This document shows positions 6,123 through 10,920 of a stretch of 10,920 nucleotides of DNA, piece by piece. The stretch's first letter is position 1. Every line of letters starts with the position of its first letter. The stretch lies in contig JAUZEX010000740.1 of NCBI GenBank assembly GCA_030838815.1, forward strand, positions 1-10,920, written 5' to 3'. Source of the DNA: Actinomycetota bacterium. GTDB lineage: Bacteria; Actinomycetota; Acidimicrobiia; IMCC26256; BP-133. The notes beneath the pieces were generated by a model. That model was given only the letters and a program-made list of their open reading frames with translations. It was not told the DNA's origin and ran no database searches. Made by a program: the position numbers and the translations under genes.

Positions 6123-7985
6123 ATGGCCCGCTGGCGCTCCGCTCCGCATCTTGACCCGTCGGAGCTCGAACGCGGCATCGACCGGGCCACGCTCCGCCGG
6201 GCCTGGACCTTCGCCGGGCCCTATCGCGGGCTCCTGGCCCTCCAGTTGGCCGGCCTGGCCGGCACCGCCGTCATCGGGATCCTCCCGCCCCTGGTCCTGA
6301 AAGCGCTCGTCGACCGGGCCGTGGCCCACCGGCTTTCCACCGGCGGCGTCAACCTGCTCGTCGCCGCCGCCGTGGGGATCGCCCTGACCATGACGGCCCT
6401 CGGGCTGCTCAACCGGTGGCTCGGTTCCCGCATCGGGGAGGGGCTGATCTACGACCTGCGGGTGGCGCTGTTCCGTCATGTGCAACGCATGCCGGTGGCC
6501 TTCTTCACCTACACCCAGACCGGGTCGCTGCTGTCCCGCCTGTCCAACGACGTCCTCGGGGCCCAGCAGGCCGTCGGCACCCTGTCCACGGTCACCTCCG
6601 ACCTCTTCACGCTGGTCACGACCCTCACCGCCATGCTGCTCCTCAGCTGGAAGGTGACGCTCCTCGCCCTGCTCGTCGTGCCCGGCTTCGTGATCCTCGA
6701 CCGCCGCATGGCCAAGCGGCTGGCGACGCTGTCCCGGCAGCGGATGTCCTCCAACGCCGACATGTCGTCGACCATGGCCGAGCGGCTCAACGTGGCCGGT
6801 GCCCTCCTGGTCAAGCTCTTCGGCCGGCCCCGGTCCGAGGCCGAGGAGTTCTCGCAGCGGGCGGCGGCGGTGCGGGAGTCGGGCATCCGTCTGGCCGTCC
6901 AGAGCCGGCTGTATTACGGGAGCCTGGCCCTCGTCGGCGCCGTCGGGACCGCCGCCGTCTACTGGATCGGCGGGCGCGGGCTCATCAACGGGTCGTTGCA
7001 GGTCGGCACCCTCACCGCCCTCGCCGCCTACGTGTCCCGCCTGTACTCGCCCCTCACCGACCTGGCCAGCGCCCGGGTCGACCTGCTCACCGCCCTGGTG
7101 AGCTTCGAGCGGGTCTTCGAGGTGCTCGACGCGGTGCCGGCGGTCGACGACCTGCCCGGCGCCTCGCCGCTCGCCGCCCCTGTCGAAGGTCGCCTCGCCG
7201 TGGAGGACGTGTGGTTCCGCTACCCGTCACCGGCCACGGTGTCGATCGAGTCGCTGGAGGGCGAGGGGACCCGGGAGCGGCGCGACGAACCGTCCGAGCC
7301 CATCCTGCGGGGCGTGTCGTTCTCGGCCGAACCGGGCACGATGGTGGCGCTCGTCGGCCCGTCCGGTGCCGGGAAGACAACCCTGTCGTCGCTCATCCCC
7401 CGCCTCTACGACGTCACGTCCGGGGTGGTCAGGATCGACGGCCGCGACGTGCGCGACCTCACCCTGGAGAGCCTGACCGGTGCCGTCGGCGTGGTCAGCC
7501 AGGACCCGCACCTGTTCCACGACACGGTAGGCGCCAACCTGCGCTACGCCCGGCCCGAGGCCACCGGTGAGGACATCGTGGCCGCCTGCCGGGCGGCCCG
7601 GATCCACGACGTCATCGCCGCCCTCCCCGACGGCTACGACACCGTCGTCGGCGAGCGGGGCTACCGGCTCTCCGGGGGCGAGAAGCAGAGGCTCTCCATC
7701 GCTCGCCTCTTGCTGAAGGCCCCGGCGATCGTCGTCCTCGACGAGGCCACCTCCCATCTCGACTCCGAGAACGAGGCCCTGATCCAGCAGGCGCTCGGCG
7801 TGGCGCTGGCAGGGCGGACGGCCGTCGTCATCGCCCACCGGCTGTCGACCATCGCCGCCGCCGACCAGATTCTCGTGCTCGACGGCGGCCGAATCGTCGA
7901 GCGTGGCCGCCACGGCGACCTCCTCCGGGCCGGCGGCCTCTACTCCGAGCTGTTCGAGACCCAGTTCCGGGCCGCGGCCGGCTGA
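6123..7985 (+). CDS. ABC exporter, fused membrane and ATP-binding domains (MsbA/MDR-like)
   Basis: A 620-residue half-transporter that probably works as a homodimer or heterodimer in the cytoplasmic membrane. The transmembrane domain covers about residues 30-320, with typical exporter motifs RVALFRHVQRMPVAFF and TGSLLSRLSND. The ATPase domain is complete: Walker A GPSGAGKTT (from 412), Q-loop Gln460, signature LSGGEKQ (from 516), Walker B ending Asp540-Glu541, and H-loop His572 (IAHRLST). Residues about 369-391 (PATVSIESLEGEGTRERRDE region) form an insertion between the first two strands of the ATPase. As I recall, this is shared by an actinobacterial subfamily of such exporters. The substrate is unknown; lipids or drugs are usual guesses. 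An in-frame TGA at 6111 excludes any earlier start, and no ribosome site is obvious. The convergent neighbour's stop lies six bases past this stop. Confidence 0.95.
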   Translation: MARWRSAPHLDPSELERGIDRATLRRAWTFAGPYRGLLALQLAGLAGTAVIGILPPLVLKALVDRAVAHRLSTGGVNLLVAAAVGIALTMTALGLLNRWLGSRIGEGLIYDLRVALFRHVQRMPVAFFTYTQTGSLLSRLSNDVLGAQQAVGTLSTVTSDLFTLVTTLTAMLLLSWKVTLLALLVVPGFVILDRRMAKRLATLSRQRMSSNADMSSTMAERLNVAGALLVKLFGRPRSEAEEFSQRAAAVRESGIRLAVQSRLYYGSLALVGAVGTAAVYWIGGRGLINGSLQVGTLTALAAYVSRLYSPLTDLASARVDLLTALVSFERVFEVLDAVPAVDDLPGASPLAAPVEGRLAVEDVWFRYPSPATVSIESLEGEGTRERRDEPSEPILRGVSFSAEPGTMVALVGPSGAGKTTLSSLIPRLYDVTSGVVRIDGRDVRDLTLESLTGAVGVVSQDPHLFHDTVGANLRYARPEATGEDIVAACRAARIHDVIAALPDGYDTVVGERGYRLSGGEKQRLSIARLLLKAPAIVVLDEATSHLDSENEALIQQALGVALAGRTAVVIAHRLSTIAAADQILVLDGGRIVERGRHGDLLRAGGLYSELFETQFRAAAG

Positions 7986-7991
7986 CGCCGT

Positions 7992-8420
7992 TCAGTCCGG
8001 CTGGAACCCCCGGGCCACGGGGGAGCCGTGGTGGACGACCATGCGCCAGCGGCCCGCCGTGCGACAGAAGACGTTGGTCGCCGCGACGCGGGAGTCCCCC
8101 AGCTCGGCCGATTGGCCTTCGTCGCCCGAACCGGGAACCTCCTGGAGGATGTTCTCGTACAGCGTGACCCAGGCGACGTCGCCGTCGACGGTCACGTTCT
8201 CGTCGGTGAGGAAAAACTGGATGTAGGGGGTGTTGGCGAAGATGGCCCGCCACGAGCTCAGCACCTTCTCGAAGCCGCGCAGCGTCGGCCAGCCCGGATG
8301 CGTCACCGCCACCCGGTTGCTCCGCTCCCACACGTCACCCATGGCGGCGAGGTCGCGGGCCTCGAAGGCGCCGTAGAAGGCGAGGTTCGCCTCCGCCACC
8401 TCCGCCGCGTCCGCCGTCAC
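7992..8420 (-). CDS. SnoaL-like (NTF2 superfamily) protein
   Basis: A 142-residue protein of the SnoaL/NTF2-like cone fold. Typical pieces are the opening helix AEVAEANLAFYGAFEARDLA, MGDVWERSNRVAVTHPGW, LRGFEKVLSSWRAIF and the closing strands NVFCRTAGRWRMVVHHGSPV. Members with this pattern are usually annotated as SnoaL-like or DUF4440-type proteins; they bind small molecules or act as isomerases or hydrolases. No activity can be inferred here. The start is GTG at 8420, supported by purine-rich sequence just upstream. The gene follows the PfpI-like gene by 101 bp in the same direction and could be read through from it, though it also has its own candidate -10 box. Confidence 0.85.
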   Translation of the reverse strand: MTADAAEVAEANLAFYGAFEARDLAAMGDVWERSNRVAVTHPGWPTLRGFEKVLSSWRAIFANTPYIQFFLTDENVTVDGDVAWVTLYENILQEVPGSGDEGQSAELGDSRVAATNVFCRTAGRWRMVVHHGSPVARGFQPD

Positions 8421-8457
8421 CTTTCTCGCACCTCACCCTCACCGACCGCCCCCTCGG

Positions 8458-8463
8458 ACCCTA
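8458..8463 (-). promoter_or_regulatory. Possible -10 box of the SnoaL-like gene
   Basis: TAGGGT on the minus strand fits TANNNT and lies 37 bases before the GTG start, leaving a short leader with G-rich ribosome-site-like sequence. No clear -35 element is seen. Confidence 0.25.
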
Positions 8464-8521
8464 TCGGCCGGATTCGGGTTCGGCGCTCGCCTCATGGTGA
8501 CAGAGCGGCGGTCCGCCCGGG

Positions 8522-9094
8522 TCAGCGGCGGTGCGCCCCCTCAGCGAACTCCTCGATCATCTTTTCGCAGAACGCCGGGAGGTCGTCGGGCTTGCGGCTC
8601 GACACGAGGCCCTGGTCGACGTGCACCTCTTCGTCGACCCAGTTCCCGCCGGCGTTGCGGATGTCCGTGCGGAGGCTGGGCCACGACGTGATCGTCCGGC
8701 CCTTGACGACGTCGGCCTCGACGAGGGTCCAGGGGCCGTGGCAGATGACCGCGACGGGCTTCCGGGCGTCGATGAACCCCTTCACGAACTGGACCGCCTC
8801 CGGGATGGTGCGGAGCTCGTCCGGGTTGGCCACCCCACCGGGCAGCATCAAACCGTCGTAGTCAGCCACCTTGGCCTCGGCCACAGCGGTGTCGACGGCG
8901 AAGGTGTCGGCCTTGTCGAGGTGGTTGAAGGCCTGGACCTTCTTGTTGGCGTCGGGGGCGATCAGCTGCGGCCGGCCCCCGGCCTGTTCCACCGCCCGCC
9001 ACGGCTCGGTCAGCTCGATCTGCTCGACGCCCGCGTTGGCCACGAGGAAGGCGATGGTCTTGCCCTGCAGTGTGCTCTCGGTCTTGTTGGCCAT
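8522..9094 (-). CDS. PfpI/DJ-1 family protein (type 1 glutamine amidotransferase-like)
   Basis: A 190-residue protein of the PfpI branch of the DJ-1 superfamily, the group annotated as intracellular protease, deglycase or general stress protein 18. Visible features are KTIAFLVANAGVEQIEL (with the family Glu at 24), DYDGLMLPGGVANPDELR, and the nucleophile elbow VICHGPW with Cys118 and His119. These three residues match the Glu, Cys and His of PfpI. The late block TSWPSLRTDIRNAGGNWVDE also fits. The start is ATG 9094, with GGAG eight bases upstream. The open frame continues far upstream, but only as a shadow of the EamA gene. A SigB/SigF-type promoter fits just upstream, consistent with a stress role. 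The real substrate is not known from sequence. Confidence 0.93.
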   Translation of the reverse strand: MANKTESTLQGKTIAFLVANAGVEQIELTEPWRAVEQAGGRPQLIAPDANKKVQAFNHLDKADTFAVDTAVAEAKVADYDGLMLPGGVANPDELRTIPEAVQFVKGFIDARKPVAVICHGPWTLVEADVVKGRTITSWPSLRTDIRNAGGNWVDEEVHVDQGLVSSRKPDDLPAFCEKMIEEFAEGAHRR

Positions 9095-9142
9095 GGTTCC
9101 GTCTCCGGTTCTCGCGATCGGTTCTTGTCTCTCCTCTCGCGC

Positions 9143-9169
9143 GTACCCGGCTCGCACCAGGCGGCAAAC
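9143..9169 (-). promoter_or_regulatory. SigB/SigF-type stress promoter of the PfpI-like gene
   Basis: On the minus strand GTTT (9169-9166), a 17-base spacer and GGGTAC (9148-9143) match the actinobacterial stress sigma consensus GTTT-N14-17-GGGTA(C/T). The start of transcription would fall near 9135, giving a leader of about 40 bases that contains the GGAG ribosome site. A housekeeping-type alternative (TTGCCG, 16 bases, TACGCG) overlaps it and is poorer. Confidence 0.5.
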
Positions 9170-9214
9170 GGCGTCGGTTGGCGTCCGGGCCCCGGCCGTG
9201 GGTAGGACCAGGGG

Positions 9215-10108
9215 ATGCACCCCCGCGACGTCGCCACCACGGTCCTCGTCACCGCCGTGTGGGGCGTGGCCTTCGTCGGGATCAAGGAAGTCATCGCCCA
9301 CGGGCCGCCCGTCACGCTGGCCGGCGCCCGCTTCGTGCTCGGCGGCGGCCTCCTGGTGCCGCTGGTCCGGCGCCGGGCGATGCTCCCCCCTCCCCCCGGA
9401 CGGCGGGTGCGGCCGTTGCGGGGGCGGGAGGTGCTCCTCGTCGCGCTCTTGCAGACCACCGCCCTGTACGGCCTCGGTTTTCTCGGGGTCCAGCGGACGA
9501 CCGCCGGCGCCGCCGCGCTGCTGCTCAACACGAACCCGGTGATGGTCGCCCTCCTGGCCTGGCCGATGCTCGGGGAGCCGCTCGGCCCGACGTCGCTGGC
9601 CGGCGTCGTCCTGGCCCTCGCCGGCGTGGCCACCGTGTCCGTCCACAGCGGCCTGGGCTCCCCGGGCGGGATCGGCCTGCTCCTCGGCGGTGCGCTGGCC
9701 TGGGCGTCGGCCAGCATCGTCCTCAAGCGGATGGGATCGGTCGACCTGCTGCGCCTGTCGTGCGGACAGATGCTGGTCGGCGGCCTTCCGCTGCTCGTCT
9801 TCGGAATCGTGTCCGAGCACCGGTTGCCCCACCCGACGGCGGCCTCGGTGGCGTGGTTCGCCTTCCTCGTGATCCCGGCCACGGCCGTCAACTTCGTGCT
9901 CTGGTTCCGGCTCCTGGAGCGCTACTCGGCCACGGCCATGACCAGTTGGCTGTTCCTCATCCCCGTCTTCGGGGTGCTGGCCGGCGCCGTCGTCCTCCAC
10001 GAGCCCATCGGCTGGCGGGTCGGGGCCGGCGGCCTCCTGGTCGTGGCCGGCGTCCTCCTGACCCAACGACAGGCCAGCCGCGAAGAAGTCATCGTGTCCG
10101 CCGCCTGA
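9215..10108 (+). CDS. EamA-domain transporter (drug/metabolite transporter superfamily)
   Basis: A 297-residue membrane protein with about ten hydrophobic segments in two EamA repeats, about residues 5-143 and 150-288. Each repeat ends in the family's paired motif: NTNPVMVALLAWPMLGEPL in the first half, and SWLFLIPVFGVLAGAVVLHEP in the second. VWGVAFVGIKEVI near the N-terminus is also typical. Members export amino acids, metabolites or drugs; the substrate is not predictable here. The ATG is preceded by AGGGG almost without spacing, and a weak TAGGAC box ends six bases upstream, so a very short or absent leader is possible. It diverges from the PfpI-like gene by 120 bp. Its stop is three bases from the stop of the convergent cupredoxin gene. 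Confidence 0.93.
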   Translation: MHPRDVATTVLVTAVWGVAFVGIKEVIAHGPPVTLAGARFVLGGGLLVPLVRRRAMLPPPPGRRVRPLRGREVLLVALLQTTALYGLGFLGVQRTTAGAAALLLNTNPVMVALLAWPMLGEPLGPTSLAGVVLALAGVATVSVHSGLGSPGGIGLLLGGALAWASASIVLKRMGSVDLLRLSCGQMLVGGLPLLVFGIVSEHRLPHPTAASVAWFAFLVIPATAVNFVLWFRLLERYSATAMTSWLFLIPVFGVLAGAVVLHEPIGWRVGAGGLLVVAGVLLTQRQASREEVIVSAA

Positions 10109-10111
10109 CTG

Positions 10112-10480
10112 CTACTTCTTGACGTGGATGACGCCCTTCATCCACGGGTGCGGCTCGCAGTGGTAGGGGAAGTCACCAGCGGCGGAGAACGTCCATCGCC
10201 ACTCGGCCCCAGGGTTGATGTACTTCGAGTCGAACGAACCGTCTTCGGCCTTCACGGTGTGGTAGTACTGCCCGCTCGTGTTGGGCCACACGACGGTCGA
10301 ACCCCGCGTCACGGTGAGGTTGTCGGGGACAAACTTCCACCGCCCCGCATAGCTGTCGTGGTCGTCGATCTCCACCCGGTTCTCGGCCGCCTGAGAGGGC
10401 CGGGCGTCGGTCCAGACCGCCCCGGCTGTCGGCGCCACGACGGCGATCATCGCCACGATCGCCCGTATCCACTTGCGCAT
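10112..10480 (-). CDS. Secreted plastocyanin/azurin-like cupredoxin
   Basis: A 122-residue exported blue-copper protein. Residues 1 to about 31 form a Sec signal peptide (MRKWIR, a hydrophobic core, then RPSQAAEN with likely cleavage after Ala31 or Ala32). The mature part of about 90 residues has the cupredoxin order: VPDNLTVTRGSTVVWPN, His74 in YYHTV, SFDSKYINPGAEWRWTF, then YHCEPHPWM. Type-1 copper ligands His74, Cys108, His111 and Met114 are all present. It should carry single electrons outside the membrane; the partner is not evident from neighbours. The Trp-rich loop (WRW) and Pro-Trp between the last two ligands are notable but not unknown. The start has a strong GGAGG eight bases away, and a well-spaced promoter precedes it. 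No lipobox is present. Confidence 0.92.
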   Translation of the reverse strand: MRKWIRAIVAMIAVVAPTAGAVWTDARPSQAAENRVEIDDHDSYAGRWKFVPDNLTVTRGSTVVWPNTSGQYYHTVKAEDGSFDSKYINPGAEWRWTFSAAGDFPYHCEPHPWMKGVIHVKK

Positions 10481-10504
10481 CCCAGTCCCCTCCCCTTGGG
10501 CCGA

Positions 10505-10533
10505 ACCGTACAGAGCGTCGGTCTGGGCAGCAA
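10505..10533 (-). promoter_or_regulatory. Promoter of the cupredoxin gene
   Basis: On the minus strand TTGCTG (10533-10528), exactly 17 bases, then TACGGT (10510-10505) make a good housekeeping-type promoter. Transcription would start near 10498, giving a leader of about 18 bases containing the GGAGG ribosome site. Confidence 0.55.
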
Positions 10534-10639
10534 CCGGAGGGCAGCCGCGAGTCAGGCCGGCGGAACCCGGGCCTGAATCCGTCCTGCCGGGGCCGTCCGC
10601 TCAAATCCTTTGCTGTGACGCCCCCCCGGAATGGACCGC

Positions 10640-10675
10640 TCGTGCCATTTCGCTATGGGCACGTTTGTGGCACGA
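10640..10675. repeat. Inverted repeat with three GGCACG/CGTGCC arms
   Basis: TCGTGCCA at 10640-10647 and TGGCACGA at 10668-10675 form an 8-bp inverted repeat. A third arm, GGCACG at 10658-10663, can pair with the first arm instead. The two right-hand GGCACG copies are 11 bp apart, about one helical turn, which suits a protein-binding site as well as an RNA hairpin. No function is assigned. Confidence 0.5.
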
Positions 10676-10741
10676 CAGCGTTCCGGACGCGAAGGGGCGA
10701 CGTACGGAGGGGCGAGGTAGAACGAACCTTCCGGGCACAAC

Positions 10742-10754
10742 TTACGGACCGTAA
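10742..10754. promoter_or_regulatory. Palindrome TTACGGACCGTAA, operator candidate
   Basis: A perfect 13-bp palindrome (6-bp arms, one central base) lies seven bases upstream of the -35 box of the RelE-like gene. Its core CGGACCG recurs in inverted form as CGGTCCG at 10770-10776, inside the spacer between -35 and -10. The two sites flank the -35 box, as expected for an operator that controls this promoter. Confidence 0.4.
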
Positions 10755-10761
10755 TTCGAGC

Positions 10762-10790
10762 TTGATTTCCGGTCCGGTTCGGCCGATACT
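10762..10790 (+). promoter_or_regulatory. Promoter of the RelE-like toxin gene, leaderless
   Basis: TTGATT (10762-10767), exactly 17 bases, then GATACT (10785-10790) make a good promoter. It ends six bases before GTG 10797, so transcription would start at or next to the start codon and the mRNA would be leaderless. No ribosome-binding site is present, in agreement. Confidence 0.5.
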
Positions 10791-10796
10791 CGGGGT

Positions 10797-10920
10797 GTGG
10801 ACGACCGCCCGACCTACCAGATCGAAGCGCAACCGGACCTGGTCAGGCAGATGCGGAGCATCCCCCGACAGGACCAGGTCCGGCTCAACGAGAAGATCCG
10901 GGCGCTGTCGGCCGATCCCC
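10797..10920 (+). CDS. RelE/ParE-type toxin (N-terminal part, runs off the right edge)
   Basis: Forty-one codons are visible. After MDDRP the protein reads TYQIEAQPDLVRQMRSIPRQ and then DQVRLNEKIRALSADP. This is the usual beginning of RelE-superfamily proteins: a first strand ending in a pair of helices rich in Arg and Lys, then a leucine followed by an Asp-Pro. Such proteins are ribosome-dependent mRNA interferases (RelE/HigB type) or gyrase poisons (ParE); the catalytic C-terminal half is outside the window. The start is GTG 10797, selected because GTG 10795 gives an Arg-rich nonsense frame. It has its own promoter directly upstream, with palindromes around it. No relB-like gene precedes it, so an antitoxin, if any, would be downstream as in HigBA-type pairs. 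Confidence 0.7.
   Translation, partial: MDDRPTYQIEAQPDLVRQMRSIPRQDQVRLNEKIRALSADP

Larger units (their letters stand above)
10481..10796. other. Intergenic regulatory region between cupredoxin and RelE-like genes
   Basis: This 316-bp divergent gap has no convincing gene. Short open frames exist in it on both strands but lack family features and plausible starts. It is somewhat less GC-rich than its surroundings, especially in the right half. It holds the cupredoxin promoter on the left, an inverted repeat with three copies of GGCACG/CGTGCC in the middle, and a palindrome plus the RelE-like promoter on the right. No upstream antitoxin gene is visible. Confidence 0.6.

Noticed and set aside
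7224..7295. Insertion of about 20 residues in the ABC exporter ATPase domain
   Set aside because: At first it looked novel, but I recall a similar segment (SLASLE-like) in many actinobacterial exporters, so it is probably a subfamily trait.
9095..10066. Long minus-strand open frame upstream of the PfpI-like gene
   Set aside because: It lies opposite the EamA gene, has low-complexity Gly/Asp/Glu/Arg content and no domain features. The PfpI protein starts at ATG 9094 with a ribosome site.
10473..10754. Possible small gene of 93 codons upstream of the RelE-like gene, as an antitoxin candidate
   Set aside because: It starts inside the cupredoxin gene, lacks a ribosome site, has no helix-turn-helix or AbrB-like pattern, and overlaps promoter elements.

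Overview
The window is about 70% GC with strong G/C preference at third codon positions, frequent GTG starts, a lipoprotein with a Thr/Pro-rich linker, an actinobacterial-style CobA-HemD fusion, and several promoters placed so close to start codons that leaderless transcription is likely. Together this suggests a high-GC actinobacterium, perhaps of the class Acidimicrobiia. The class is an inference from style, not from a marker gene.

Layout. At the left edge, on the minus strand, are the small and large subunits of a molybdenum hydroxylase of the CO dehydrogenase/xanthine oxidase family (coxS, and coxL running off the edge). Their ATG and TGA overlap, and a 272-bp spacer with two strong GC hairpins lies upstream. 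Next is an SCP2-like sterol carrier domain protein (minus). Divergent from it are a lipoprotein and a polyprenyl (probably geranylgeranyl) diphosphate synthase, coupled by a GTGA overlap (plus). A fused uroporphyrinogen-III methyltransferase/synthase (minus) converges on the prenyl synthase, and the two stop codons share one TTAA. Divergent from the fusion are a YihY/BrkB-type membrane protein and a one-piece ABC exporter (plus). A SnoaL-like protein and a PfpI/DJ-1 family protein follow (minus), then an EamA-type transporter (plus), a secreted cupredoxin (minus), and, after a 316-bp regulatory-looking gap, the first 41 codons of a RelE-type toxin (plus).

How the genes relate. Most are independent chromosomal functions: isoprenoid precursor chain elongation, siroheme/tetrapyrrole synthesis, export, and redox. 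There is no phage, IS, CRISPR or RNA gene. The most regular property is architectural. Transcription units alternate in direction, and all three convergent pairs meet with an overlap of 3 bp or a gap of only 3 to 6 bp, leaving no room for terminators between them. The parts most worth a second look are the promoters and hairpins (coxS leader, PfpI stress-type promoter, toxin promoter with palindromes) and the partial toxin at the right edge, which has no recognisable antitoxin upstream. I did not find a convincing new multi-gene system.
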